Assembly: GCA_947095535.1 (NCBI GenBank) | Contig: OX352774.1 | Span: forward strand, 219,034,965-219,098,964 | Origin: Poecilobothrus nobilitatus | Taxonomy: Eukaryota; Arthropoda; Insecta; Diptera; Dolichopodidae | Direction of reading: 5' to 3' | Length of the DNA: 64,000 nt | Shown here: one piece after another, positions 26,367 through 41,300 of the stretch | How the letters are laid out: the number at the start of each line of letters is the position of its first letter | Numbering within the stretch: position 1 is the stretch's first letter | The notes under the pieces: model-generated | Database searches by the model: none | Seen by the model: the letters and a program-made list of their open reading frames with translations, nothing else | Told to the model about the DNA's origin: nothing | Made by a program: the position numbers and the translations under genes

Positions 26367-29300
26367 TTAAAAAATAATACTATGACTTGTTATAACTAAA
26401 CCTAAAATTATCACAATACTGTTTGTCAATGTTAAGTGCAATGTTGCTAAAGCCGAATTATTATTTGATTCATCTTCAAGAATGCTACCATCGTCATCAT
26501 TAATTTTTGGCATGTAATCCGAACAGGTTGGGAAATTCTTTGGAACAGGTACCATTTCATCATGATTTCCTACTTTTAAAATTAATGCCATACCTATTTC
26601 TGCATGAAATTCTATATGACAATGGAATAACCAATAACCTGGATTTTGGGCTTGAAAACGTATGATTGTGTAACCACCATCTGGAACTGTAACGGTATCT
26701 TTACATATAGCTTTATTTAATTTTCTCTTGAGTAAACCTTTCCGATCCATTTCTTTAACCTAAAAAAAAACAGATTTTTTAAGATATTTTTACACTAACT
26801 AACCGTAAAATTTTTACATCTTCAATTGACACATTCATTCCAACACGTTCGATTCCAACAACCTTAAAACCATAGCCATGGAGATGAAATGGATGGTTTG
26901 CGTCATAAGCGAAACCTTCATCAACCAAAATCATTTCAACTGTTGAATCTAGAGGTACTTGTAGTACATGGTGACATTCACAAAAATCTTCTCTACAATC
27001 AATACCTTTTTGTTTGAGGGTTGTTTCATTACAAAATAATGAATCATTTATTTTAGATCTTTCAGGCATTAATGGCAATGAAGGCATTTTTAAACTAATG
27101 TGATTCAATTGTGGTGTTAATACTCGATTAAGATTTGGTTTTGAAACATTATTAAACCCATATAAATCTTTTTTATGAAAATGAGGATTGTCCTTTGGAT
27201 AAAAGTCATAGTACACATAAAATTTAAAATCTGGTTCTTTTTGAAGAATCCAATCGTCATTAGAATGTTCATCTAAGCAATCAATTTCCGCTAATGTTAA
27301 AGCATTATGTTCACCTGATCCTTTGTTTAAAGGATTTAATTGTATACCATCTGCTGTATGATCATAAGATGGTTGTGGCCCTTTAGGATCTAAATCTGAA
27401 GCTCCTTCATATTTTAAAATAGCTACTTGAAAAGCTTTTGTAAATCTTTCGTCACAATCCATTAAACCCTTAAAACGAATCCAATAATTATCAATGGGTT
27501 GATTTGCATTTACAATAAAATCAAATCTTTCTCCAGCATACGATACCAAAGATGTTACTTCAACCGCTTTAAAATCATATCCGTCAGAGTTTATTGCAAT
27601 CAAAGTGTGATTATCGATTGAAATTGCCATTGGACAGTTTAAATATTCAGCGTTTATTAGACGAAAACGATAACTAAAACCACTAACTACTGCAAACGTC
27701 TCAAGTGGTGTTTTTAAGTCATGTTCAGTATCTGAAATAGATCTTTTTTGGCGTTCATGAACAGGTTGCAAAATAACTTCGTGCAATTTCATGTTACGAT
27801 CAGGGTTAAATTGTAAAAGCGAAACATCTTCTGGCATTTCAGTGTTATTATCTTCCTCTGACAAATTCAACCGAATTGACTCAGTACTTGATACAGTTTC
27901 ATAAATTTCTTTATCATCACTTTTGTAGACTTTTACAGTACTTGGGTTGGGAAAGGAAAAATTTTGTATTGATAAAGATTTTGTTATATTAACTATAGTC
28001 TGTTTTGTGGAACTGATATTATTTGATTGAATTATTTCGTTTTCCTTTTCAAGTAATGCTGGAAAATATCTACCTTTTCCATTTATTAAGATATTTGGAG
28101 GCTTATTATCACCTATTGAATGATGATGTGATGCAAACATAGCTGCACCAGTAATATGCGCCCAATCTTGAAGCGTTATTATGTGTTCTAAAAAAAAAAA
28201 TATAATAATTACAATATAAATTAAGTTCTGTACATATAAATTTTTAAAATAAAATAATTTAGAACTTCTATGTAATAATACCATCAAAATCATATAATTT
28301 TCCATGAGGTTCAAGAAATTTTGGTTGTCTTATAATTAAAGGTCCAAATGCCCCATCACCTCTTTGCATTCCAACATGTGAATGCCAGAAATGAGTACCA
28401 ATATTTTCAGCTTTGAAAACATATCTGTAAAAAAATTTTTAAATTAAATTTGCTTTAAAATAATATGTGTTATCTACAACTTACCTAAATGTACCATGAG
28501 GTAAAATTGGACATTGCGATATATGAGGAACTCCGTCCATATATGGATTTGTTTTCTGATGTATACCATGCCAATGAATTGTTGTACTTTCACCTAACAT
28601 TGAATTTTTGACATCAACAACAATTGTATCATTTATACAAACTTCTATTGCAGGTCCAGGCATCATTCGGTTTATTACTGTTATACTTCTTCGAATACCA
28701 TCAGCAAATATACAATGTGGTCTAAAACAATCTGTTTGATTTTGTGGACAATTGAAACAAGCTTTACTTAGAGTTTCATACCATTCTATTACAAATTTAT
28801 AATGGCACACCCTAAACAAATGAATGAATTAATAAAATAAATTAATCATTATATGTATGTTATTAAACCAGATGAAAGTTTTTATACTTCGGTTTCATTC
28901 CAATTTGACATTCTCTATTACATGGATGATTTTTATAATAATTTTCATCAAAAATCTCTGTTTCAATAGTTGATTTTATTATTTCACGTATTTGTGTCTT
29001 ACAATAGAGGCAACAATCCTCTTCATAAATTGCATATTTTGGACAATTTTCTTGAAATTTGGGACAACTTTTTTGATATGCTGATATCATTGGTATTTTG
29101 TTATGTTCTTCACATTGAAGTATAGTACAATTATCGTTACTTCTCCAAGTTGAACCAATTGAATATAATTTCCCTTCATATTTGCATTTTGTTTGAATAC
29201 ATTTACCACAACATGTTCCTAATACTGAAACATATTCTGCTTCCTAAATAAAAAAAGAATAATACAAAATCATTTAATAAATATGTTAAAATGCATATAC

Positions 29301-32300
29301 GTATGTTAAAATTTTATTTAAAAATTAATAGAGAAAATTACATCTTCACATTTTGAACAAACTTCATTAATTGTTTTTTCATAAGGTCTTCCTTCATTAT
29401 CCAAATCACAAATTTTCTTTAAACATGGATTTTCTGTACTCCATGAATCACCAACTTTTTTAACTAATCGACTTCCATTAAAATTTGTTATACACTGTTT
29501 ATCTATTTGGGATTCTAAAATTGAAAATTTAATTGAAATTATTAAAATATGTATTAAACAAATACTATGGTGTAAGTCTTATTACTTATATTTAAAAAAA
29601 TTTAAATTTAAATTTTGATTTTTTTTTTTTTTGTGATTGACTAATTTAAGAATAAGGAAAAATGAATCTTGTAAAATCGAAAAATGTTTATCTATGATTG
29701 TAGCATACCATTTCATTCAGCTTTTTGAGATTAATTTAATAGTTTAAGATGCTATTTGGATTCAACTAATCAAATTATTTCCATATTCTCGATTTGCAAC
29801 CATGAGTATAATTTACTAGAGTAATTTAAAATTTCGTAAATTAAAAAAATACCTTAAGGATATCATCACATATTCTAATTTTTAGAAAATCATTAAATTC
29901 AATTATTTGAAGAATTTGTAAAAATAAACTCCGATATGTTCTTACCACAACGAAACTTTTTGATTGTTTCAACCTACGATCGACCGCGATCTGCTTTTAA
30001 TTATTACAATATATTCCATCCACTGCAGGATAGCTTTGTTATATTATTACATAGTCATTGCAAAAAATCAGAAAAAGGAAATTCAGCAAAATCGCATTAT
30101 ATTTAGATTACTATATAATATAGATTTTTCTTAAAATATACATAGTGTTCAGGTATAAGTGCACTGTTATATGCCGTTCGTTATAGGCCTCAATTAGTAT
30201 AGGTAAAATTTAGAGAAGAGAATAATTTTCCTTGTCAATGTCCTCCTTAGAGACACAAAGGACTTCTATTTTTATAGAATAGAATTTTTAGCGAAATTTT
30301 TTTGACTTTGACAGACTTAAAAAAATATGACTTTAGAACGATATTGTTTAAAATTTACTGTAATCATCAGCAACTATACATATGATTGCATTTTTTCAGA
30401 TATATTAATATTATCTAATTGTTTTCTTGTCATAGGAATTAATAACTTGTCTAATATAATCTAATTTAATATTGTTTATTGTAACATTGTTGTTCAAATG
30501 ATATCAACAGTAAAGCGGGCAAATCAAAAGTATGTAAAATTATTTTTTTGTTTAGAATTTTGCACAACTTATATTAATGCATAACCTACATTAATTTTTA
30601 GAATTAATGTAGGTTATGATTAATGTAGAACAAAAATCAATACAAAGGGGAAGCAGATTTTTTTTTTGAATTTCATCAAAATGGTGTCATAATCAAAAAA
30701 AAAAAAAAATTTTGAGAGTTATAAAATTTCAAATATGAAATTTTCTATTCTATAGATAGACTATTTAAGATAATAACATAACATACATAAAATATAAAAA
30801 AAAATAATTAAAAGGGATAGGTATGGTTACAAAATCAAGGTATTCTCCTTTTCAGAATACGTATATTTTTATATTTGTACCTAAGCGACATTCTGAATTA
30901 AAAAGAATTCCTTGAAGTTTAATTCAAAATGAAAGTTATACGCTTTTTACAAAATGTTTGTATATATACATATATATATAGGTATATTGTATATATGTAT
31001 ATGAGATTCTGAATTAAGAGAGATTTTATAGTGAGTTATTACAAAATCAGGGTTTTAATAATTTTTTCCACTAAAGTGCTTGCCATTCAATTTTGAATTT
31101 TAGATTTTTTTTAAGTGGAATTTTTTTTTTTTAATTTTTTTTTTCTGAAAAGAAAACCAAACTCAATTTGAACATAATGATGCATTATCTTGGTATCCAA
31201 TACATATAAGTATTAGAAAAAATAATTTACAACAAAATAATTGAATATTTTAGTAGAAATCTGAATATTGTGCGGTTTATTAAAAATTTGCATATTAATT
31301 CATCTTTTACAAAAGTGTCTGATGCCCCCTCAAAACTAAAGGTTTAAAAGTGTTGTTTGTTTTCGGTTCGGTTAACATACTGTGTATAGCAATGTTATTA
31401 CGTTGCGATTTTGTGAAATCATTGAAACTTCTATAATTAGTTTAAAACTTTAAATATACTTTTATTTAAATTATGAGATTATGTTATAATTTTTTTAACT
31501 TTAAATAGTGGTTTTTGAGTTGATTTTATAATATTATATAGTTGAAATTTTGCTTATATTAAAAAAAAATAATGTACGTATGTATTTTAATTTAAATTTT
31601 TTTTTTTTAATATTTCAACAGATTAATGGGTCTTAAAAAAATTCTTTGTATTATATAATCTTTAATATTATCTAAATATTACGTGACTGCAATATTCTTT
31701 TTTTAATTATAATAATATAATTAATAATAAAAATAATATAATTTTTGAAGGTAACGTAATTTAGTATTGCACAATTGAAATGTATAAGTTAATTTTTTTT
31801 TATATTGCGTATATACTTTATATTATGTATATTAAATTTTTTAATTATTTTAATTTTTCTAAAGGTTAATAGATAAGAATTGTCTTACCACTACTGAAAA
31901 CTTATATTTATGCAATTGAAATATTATGATGAAATCACTAATCATTGGATCCAAAATCGTGGGAAGTTCTAAAATATATATAAACTTTATATAGAGGCTA
32001 AATATATTCTATGGAATTGATATAGGATCATTATATGGTGGTCAGTTAGACTGCAAGAGTTTTTTTTCTCTGTAATGGATTTCCATATTGAAGTATAGGG
32101 GTTTAATCAGTCAGTTGAACATAATAAAAAAATTATTTCATAATATAACAAAAATAATAAAAAAAATATAAAAAAATATTTAATGATAAAAAACAAAAAA
32201 ACAAAAAAAAAAAAAATTAAAAAAAATAATTTGCATGTACCAGATAAAAGATGACGCACAAATAGCTTAAAAATATTTTGTAAAATCATTATTTATTTAA

Positions 32301-35300
32301 TAGAATCGTAACAGTAGAGGTCTAATTTAAATAAAAGATTTTTGTTGATGTCGTAATGCTTTTTAAAGGTGTCATATTTTTTAAAGGAGCAAAATAGTTA
32401 TCTATATGCAGCGAAGAATTATATCTGACTCTAAAGCCATATAATAAGATTAGTTGAATTTTTTTTTTTTTTTATATTTTAAAACATTTTTCAATAATTA
32501 ATTATTTAGTTCAAAAAATGTTTTTATATCATTTGTTGGAATGTACATTTTTTATTTAATTATATATTCAGTTTGAGTAGAAATAATTTTATAAATCAGC
32601 ATAGATAGAAAGTTAAATCTATATGAATTTAATTTTGTTTATAAATCACATGAGTATATTAAATCATATGAGCAGTTAAATTTGAATTTTGTGATATAAT
32701 TTTTTTTTTTATACCCGTACGATAGGATCGGGTATAATAAAATTACTCCTCCGTTTGTAACACCTCGAAATAAGCGAGCTAGATATACCTTCAAAGGTAT
32801 GGATCGGATCAGAAGAAAATTCTAAGACTTTTGAGCCATGTCCGTCCGTCCGTCCGTCCGTCAGCATGCTAACTCAAAAACTAAGAAAGCTAGAATCTTG
32901 AAATTTACACAAAATATTCTTACAACAATTTGTAGGTTCCCTATTTTTTTTGGTTGAGTTTGGACCAAACCTTAGGGTAGCTCTCGAACACCTAACTTTT
33001 AGATCCCCAAATTTTTTTTGAAATAGAGCTATGAAATTTTAACTGCTGATAGATGTCATAAAAATATTAATTTTATTTTTAATAACTTTTTTTTACACCT
33101 CCACCCGTTGCGGAGCTATACAGCTCCCCAAAGGTTCAAAAAAGCTCTATATTTAAATTGTTATAGTACAAGTTGTATAAGGTATATCTTCATTTTGAAA
33201 ACGCCAAACGATTACTACTTTTATTAGCTTTAAAAGTATATATACAATAAATATATATTTGTGGCATACGGTGTCTTAATTTACCGTTATGCGAAACTAA
33301 AATTTTGCAAAATCCTTTAACCCTTCTATCTTCTAAACGGTTAAAGTTGGAAACGGTTAAAGTTCTGTCAAACTTGAAATTTTGACAGAAGTTAGATCTT
33401 TGAAAATAAGTATGAGTCATTTCAGAAATTTTTTTTGTATCACCTCCCGTTTAGGAGCTGTAAGGGGTGAAAAACTGAAAATTTCCAATTTTTAAACACC
33501 TGTAACTTGAACACCTGTTAAATTTTTTTTGAAGTAATACACAAATATTAAAGCTTCAACATTATACTCTTATTTCTGTTAACAACTTTATTTAATAATA
33601 TATGGTTACTTTATAATTGACGAAAGAGTTACTTGATTTTTTCAAATTTTCTAACAAATTTGTTTAACTAATTTTTTGCATTTTGTTTTACTCGATAATT
33701 TGAAATTGTTGAGGATATAATGCGTAGTACAAAAAACTGTAAATAAATAAACAACATAACGGTTGCTTGAAGAATTTTTATTTATATGATATTGATATAC
33801 ATACATACTTATATAATATCATGTTTATTTTTTACATATCGTATATGTCACTGATGAATGAATGATAAGAGTATAGATGTATATTATATAGCGCCGTATT
33901 TACATACATATACATATGTATTTTATTGTACTTATAAGAAATTATTCTGTCAATGGAATATTTAAAATTATATATTTACTATTTTGTACTAAGTAAATTT
34001 AATATACATTTACCGCTTAGTATTAAATGGTACTATAGAATATTTGAAAAAGTTTTGGATTGATAATCGTTATGTGGAAGGTTAGAATTTGCTTTTGAAG
34101 AATGTATAAACATATAGTTTGAATATATGTACAACCCATAGTTCTAGAAATTATAAAATTAACCCAAATTATTTTAAAATACTAAAATATTAAAAAAATA
34201 ATATTGTAAGCAGAGTGACAGGCTGTGAACATACTAACGGTTCGTACGGGTATCTAAGAGTTGACAAAGGCAACTGTATTCTTCCTCGTTTTTATTTAAA
34301 TTTTATATCATTTATAATGGAATGGATGGATATTCATTAAATGGTTTTTGTCCAATTTAATACATATTATATTATAGTAAATTCATAATACATACACACT
34401 TTTTTTCGTAAAACAAATTATTATTGTGCAATAAATAACCTTCAATATTTTACTCGTGCCTTAAATGTTATATAATTTTCTTCCCTACAAAAAAAAAAAA
34501 AATATATATAAAATAATATGAAAATGCCCATTATAAGTTAAAGAAATTAAAAATGGCCATTAGTTTTTATGTGATATTATTATTTCATATACTTTTTTAA
34601 GTAAAAAATTTTTGTTTAAAATGTAACTTTTTATTAGTATTTTGTTATTACACAATATAAACAATGTATGTATTTAATTTAATATGCATAATTATACAGT
34701 GTCGGATCGGAGTGTCGGATCAAGACATTTCTCTAAGCCGAGCCAGTTTTGATTTTTTCGCGCCCTTTTATTTTAAGTATGGGATGAAAGAAGGATAAAA
34801 AAGTACATTACTTAAATATACGAGTAAATTATATTTACAAAAAAAAAAATAATTGATTAAATTTATAATTATATTTAGGACAATAACAATTATTCTTAAT
34901 TTAAAATTTTTAATTGCCAGCCTTCATTGAAGCAAATTTCTTCATTAAATTTTCTAAATTTAGGTTTTGTGCGATATTTCGCCCAATTTTACCTTGCCAT
35001 TTTTGTACGTAGGTACGTCTTGATCAATTTTAATTTTCAAAAACTTTGTTCTACACTAGCAAATGAAATAATCGAAAAAGTTATTTAGATTAAATAAACT
35101 TAATTAAACTAGTTAAAGTTAGTTCAATTCAAAGCATAAAAAAAAAATTTGGCAAAAATGAAGCCAGATTATTTTTTTTGCAATAAACTCTAAAATATCT
35201 AGTGCATTATTTTGGTAGCAAAATTTAGATGACCACGTTAAAACTTCAGTTTATCAAACAAATTAGATCCGAATATGACCTTTTGATCACAATCACTCAA

Positions 35301-38300
35301 AAGATTTTCAATATTCGTACATTTTTTGGTTAACCCATCATCATATTAAAATTTAATAATTATGCTTCACTCATAACAAAAAATAAATGTCATTTTACTT
35401 AATTACTAAAGTTTTGTACAAACTAGGTTGTACATGCTAAAGTTGAATGAGAAGTAAAATTTTTAACGAGAACTTAAATTAAGCTGACTTAGATACACTT
35501 GGTTAGCTATATGTTATCGCATATAAGAGAGTAAAAAATTTGAGATTTACTTAATTTACGTTTATTTAAGAATTTTTAAGAAATCGGATGTCTGACCCAT
35601 ATAATGAAATCTAGTATTGAAGAGATTTGATATTAAACATAACTGCATCATCTTTCATTTCATCTATAGTCAATAAAATCACTATTCCCAAAACTAATAA
35701 ACAACTAAATTATATCGACCAATTTGAATTTGTGAATTTTATTCTAAAAGTAATTATACCGGGTGTCGCAATTTAAAGATTTTTCATAAAGAAATCTATA
35801 TATAACTCTTGAATGGGCTTCTTTTAGAGATATAAAAAAAATATATATATTTTGTAGAGTAAATTACCAAGTTTGAAGTGATTAAAACATTCTTTTGAAA
35901 TATGCTACAAAAATTACCCCAAATACATGGAGTTTCAAAAGAAAATTGAGTTTGAAACAATTTTTTCTTAAATCACTTTCAAAAATGCATTTTGTTGAAT
36001 CTCTCAAAAAAAAGTCCTTCAAAAAATTACCAAAAATTTTTAAAGTCCCATATTTTGAAAATTTTGAAGAAAAGAATCCAACCCACGCATTTTTTTTATA
36101 TCAAAGATTTTACCTCTCCCGTCCTGCGGAACGGATAGGCCTCTTATATGCGAGAAATCCTGTCTGTATATATTTTTACATATATATTCTATCATGGTTA
36201 ATTCTAAACACAATTAAAGATTTCAAAATCACTAACAAAAAATTTCTATTTTATCAAAATTATTCGAAAATTTTAAAGTTTTTTTTTAAGTTGTTAATAA
36301 GCAGTAAGAAACTTGAGTGAGAAATGTAACTGACTTGATTGAGAAAATCGCTGATGTGATTATTTTGTGATTTATTGTAATTCTGGGCAAAATTATCTCT
36401 TCATGTTCTCTTTAATAACAGAAGAGGATTTAAATAAAAAACAATTTTGACTTAGACAAAGAAAAGTACAAGAACTTAAAGAAGAAAATTGCTTTAAAAT
36501 ATTATTTTTGATTTTTAAATAAATGTTTGTAAAATTATCATTTTAATATGTACATATGTACGAGTACACAATTTGTTATGACAGTAAAAAACTTAACTTA
36601 TAAATACATATATAGAAGTGTTGGTGTAAATACCATTATATTTAGATTAATAAAAACTTAATTTTAATTGCCAGCTTAAAACAATAAAAAGTTTAGAAGT
36701 TATTTAAGTTCAAAATAGACTAAATGAATGTCACACCTTCAAAGGTGACTATACACGTGATAATGGAATTTATTTCCATGATGATGGAATTTAAGTCCAT
36801 GTTTAAGTAATTATTTCTTTATTATTTTACTTAGTATTATTTCTTAAACTCAAAAAAAAAAAAATGTAACTAATCAATTATTTTATGATTATTTGATGTC
36901 ATTATAATTTAAATTATCATTATATTTTAAATCCTGTCTGTTAAATTGATGATTTTTAATTTATTATTTACTATGGCTGAAGTACAGGATGGTATGAAAA
37001 TTAAAATAATTGTAGAATTATATGACAAACAGATCTCTATATTTCTAATATGAATTTTTCAAGATAATTGAACTTAAATTAGTTCAGACTATTGTTCAAG
37101 TGGTATAAGTAACAATGCGACAATTTAAGCGTAGAATTGTGCTTCCTCACAACATATAGTAAGTTGTGAATTTTGTCTAGCACATATCTTGCTCGGAGTA
37201 AAGTTCGTCAGTTTTTGAGTATGTGTGGAGAGTCAACCTGCATGTGCCGCCATTGTCTATTCCAATTCTAATTTCTTTAAGTGTCCTTTTAGCCAGCGAT
37301 GCCTCGACAGGAATCCTATTAGAATTTTTTGCTTATTTTTATTGCATCCTTTTTTTTTATATCTTTTCTGGTTTAGTTTTTCCAGAAACTCCTTGGATTA
37401 TTTGAGCTCGAATTTTTGACTCTTTTATAAATACTTTATTTGCTGTTGTTTTGAATTCCCGCGCAATCTTTTAGTTTTCCTTTATTTTTGATCGATAATT
37501 TTTTTTTTATGATTTAATGTGCTTTTTTTTTTTTACTAAAACGTGTAGTTGTTGAAAGAATTTATCTGACAATATTAATTATTAATAATTGTTATAAAAA
37601 TTTTGAAATAATTAATTTTTAGGCGCTATGAATTAACTGCGGTAGATTTCAATTCGTAATAGATTTTTTTCTGCATTCGATTAATATTTTTTTGCTTTTC
37701 TGTTTTATTTTTTGGCTTTATTTTCATTCCACTACATGTGTTCGGAATATTAAAAAAAAAAAATCTTTAAAAAGATTGTATTAAAATAATTTATAAATTT
37801 TTTTAAAATTTCTGGAAAAGAAAAGTATAATTTTACAAAATCTTAATATCTGAAATACCAATTCTGAACTAACTGTCGAAAAATAATGTTCGTAACAGAA
37901 ATTTTGAACAGGGTACTTAATTTTCATTCATGTTTCCCGGCCGGTTAATTCATTGCGCCGATTTTTATTATTTAAAAACTTAAACTTATTTATTATAACT
38001 AAAGATTCTTTTGACACCTTTCTGTCTGTATATAATAATTATATACATAAATTATTAATGAACATTAAAAAAATTAAAAAAGTTAAAAATTATAATTAGC
38101 GTTTTTTTTTTCTATAATTGATACAAATCATTGTAATATAATGTAAGTGATTATTTCTACATATAGAAAAAATATTATGTGATATTTATAGTAATAAAAG
38201 AATTAATTTTTTTCTTTTTTAAATTAAGTGATTGATTGGAATCTATAATATTATGTCCGAGGGATAGATTTTTTTTAATAAGTTGTATCGTTTTATTCGA

Positions 38301-41300
38301 TTGATTTTATATCGATTATATTTTTTAAAGATTAAATATATTTCAAAAAATTTCAATTTTAAATACAATTCAATCAAAGTTTTGGTGGATGATCTAATTA
38401 ATCATAAGAAACTGATACTAAGGCAGGCAATTAATACTTTATAAAACTTAATTATATGCATTGTCTGAATGCACCCCTGTATTAACATATCACAATATTA
38501 TTCATAATATATTTAATTTATTTGCAATAAAAAAACCGATACAATAATAAATCTAAATTTATATATAGATATATAGCTTAGCTTGCTATAAATATACCAT
38601 AAGTACGACTGTCCGAAATTCATTTATACAATAATGAATTGATATTATATTGAATATGAATTTACTTTATTTAATATATTGCTTTTTAATTAAACTGACT
38701 GAGTTATATTATAAAGATAGGAGTAGATTAAATGCTTGTTAAGATAAACAATATAAGTACCTAAATATTATATTTTCGGCACATTTCTATACTTAATAAT
38801 AATATTTAAGTTCTTTTTTATAATCATTTATATCATTTTAATAATATTTATAAAAACAAAAATTAATCAATTTTAAATTTTAAAGCTCTTTTTCTTAATA
38901 AGGAAAAAATAGGGTAACCTTTAAAAAAATGTGAACTGTGAAGTAAATGTTTAAAATTTAAATCGTTTTTGTTTTTGTTATGAATTTTCCAATGAATACT
39001 AAAAAAAAAAAAGGATAATCAAAGATTCATTATGGCTTTTATCATTCAATTATAGATAAAAGAAAACTAAAGTATATTGTAAAATATATTGGATTAATAA
39101 TACAAAAGAAACTTTATAAAAGTTGAAAGTAAAACATAAACATTTTTTTTTTTTTTGAAATATGTAGGAATTATCCGTTATTTTTTTTTTTTAGATTTTT
39201 AAACCTTCTATAAACTAAAAAGTGACATGTTGTCAATTAATTGGCAACTATTTGAAATTTTATGCAATTTAACTGATGTGTATTTGCACTTAAATTGATA
39301 TATAACTGACAATATAATTGACAACATGTTATTCAGTTTTAAATTATTAAATGTAGAGATTATGGATTAGGTGATTGCAGATGTTATATAGAGTTATGGA
39401 TTATGCTTTAAGAAGTGTAATATCGGAACGAAAATTCGAGATTTGCATTTTGTTACATTGAAAAAATCGATTCCGGGATTCCGGTATTCAATACAGAAAA
39501 TATAAATAAAAAAATTAATGGTAAGGGTGCTTTTTATTTTTATCTAAAGAAATTTAAAAGAAAAACAATATTTATTTTTTTAAATATTTAATATACAGGG
39601 TGATTCAAATAATGAGTACCTTACACATATACTATCCTAATGTGTGTTTAAAGCCTTTGTCTCATGCTTTAATTTACTATATCATACGGTAAATTATCTT
39701 TCAACGTTCGGAAAATAAACGAAAAATTATCTGATTGAAGAAAATAAATTTAATTAAAAAATTGATTATAAGTTTTATCTGATATATACAATAAGTATCA
39801 TAAATTATACTATAAAGTATAAATATAAAAGTAAACTAAATTTATTAAACAAAGCTTTCCTTAGAACCTTTTAAAAAATGACTCGACAATTAACTTTCGA
39901 TTTAATCATGAAAGTAAAAGTCATAAAAAATTTGTACTAAGTATGTATAAAGCTTTTATTTTAATAGCTTGAGAATATAAATTATAATTATAGGTACATT
40001 TTAACTTATATTTATAGATATTGATATTTGTATTGTATATACGGGTGTCTAATTAATATACATAATTTTAGAGCATGTGATGTTATATATGCGTTTAACA
40101 GGTGTTTAATGACTTTATAAATTATACATTTTTTTTTTTGCATTTTTGTGAGAATTAAAAGTTGAAAGATCTGATAATTGAATAGCTTTATTAATTGATC
40201 ATTTTCCATTTATTCAATTGATTGTAACTATTTATAATTTAGAGCTTTTTAAACAATTATGATTTTTTTCTTTTGAAAATATTTTACAGATATTAAAAAT
40301 TAATTTATATCCGGTATATAAGATGAAGGATTTAAATAAATTGATAAAACAATTTTTTTATACAAGTCACATTTCGACTGGAGTCACATCATTTTGTCAC
40401 AATTATTCAGAATATTGTTATAAAAAAATTTAAGGTGTAATATTTAAAATATGTATTGAATATATTTAATATTTTTTGATTTTTTTTTTTTTTTTTTGTT
40501 AATTTATTTATTCGGTTTTAATGTTAAATTAAATGTTAAATAGAAATGATTTAAGATAAAGTTTGTTCAGTTGTTAAAAAACGGAAAGAAAAAATACTAT
40601 GGGAATTTTTTTATAACGAAAAATTCGTTTAATAAATGATCTGAATTTATATCTCAATTATTCTTTTTCACTGGATCATCAACGTTTAGTGCGTTGTCTT
40701 ACTTTATTTTCCTGATATGCAGTAGAGAGAGTTCTTCTTCCAAATAAATAAAAAGTCTGATGCATATATTCAAAGTTTTCCAAAAAGTTTCCTCTGAAAT
40801 CCTTAGTTGACATAAATCTGCGTATGGATATTTTTTTGTGACTTGAACATCATGAATCTGAAATCATCTGTCATATCATATCTGTTTCCTAAATTTGGTA
40901 ATTCTAATTTTAATTTACAAAGGTTTAAGAGAATATAACAGAATCTTTATTTTTCCAAATAGAACAATAGTACTAAAGGTCCCGTAAGATATCGCTCGGT
41001 CAAAAAGGCAAATGGTATTTAGCTGGTTTAGTTGAAAGCGAAATCCTACTCGTACCTCTCCTTTTTAACATTTTTTGATATTTCTCAACGGGGGTAATAC
41101 AAAAAATAACTAACAATGTTATTTTTTTTTTAAGAAAAGATAAAAATTTAATCGAAATGTCTGAGGATAAAGTTTGTTCAGTTTCTAGAATATGGAAAGA
41201 GAAAATGTTAAAACAAAATGGATTCAGGATTAGATTTGAGAATATATAGAACTTCTATATATAATATAATATAATATAGTCGAACTTCCTTTGTAATTCG

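Noticed and set aside
26798..26804. Donor CG|GTTAGT at the end of the large oxidase exon
   Set aside because: Wrong phase for the last exon; the overlapping site six bases away (GTTAGTTAGT, second GTTAGT-type start at 26799) keeps the frame VKEMDRKG.
28860..28888. Donor at CATCTG|GTTTAA for the oxidase exon ending near 28869
   Set aside because: It puts the next exon in a frame with an immediate stop. The donor AA|GTATAA at 28887 keeps the frame and gives the family-typical KVCHYKF.
32845..32870. TCCG runs here and near 42990 and 52570 as a CRISPR-like array
   Set aside because: Simple tetranucleotide repeats without spacers, in a eukaryotic genome.
35895..36320. 141-codon plus-strand open frame
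   Set aside because: Low-complexity Lys/Phe-rich translation with no homology I recognise; sits in repeat-like sequence inside an intron.
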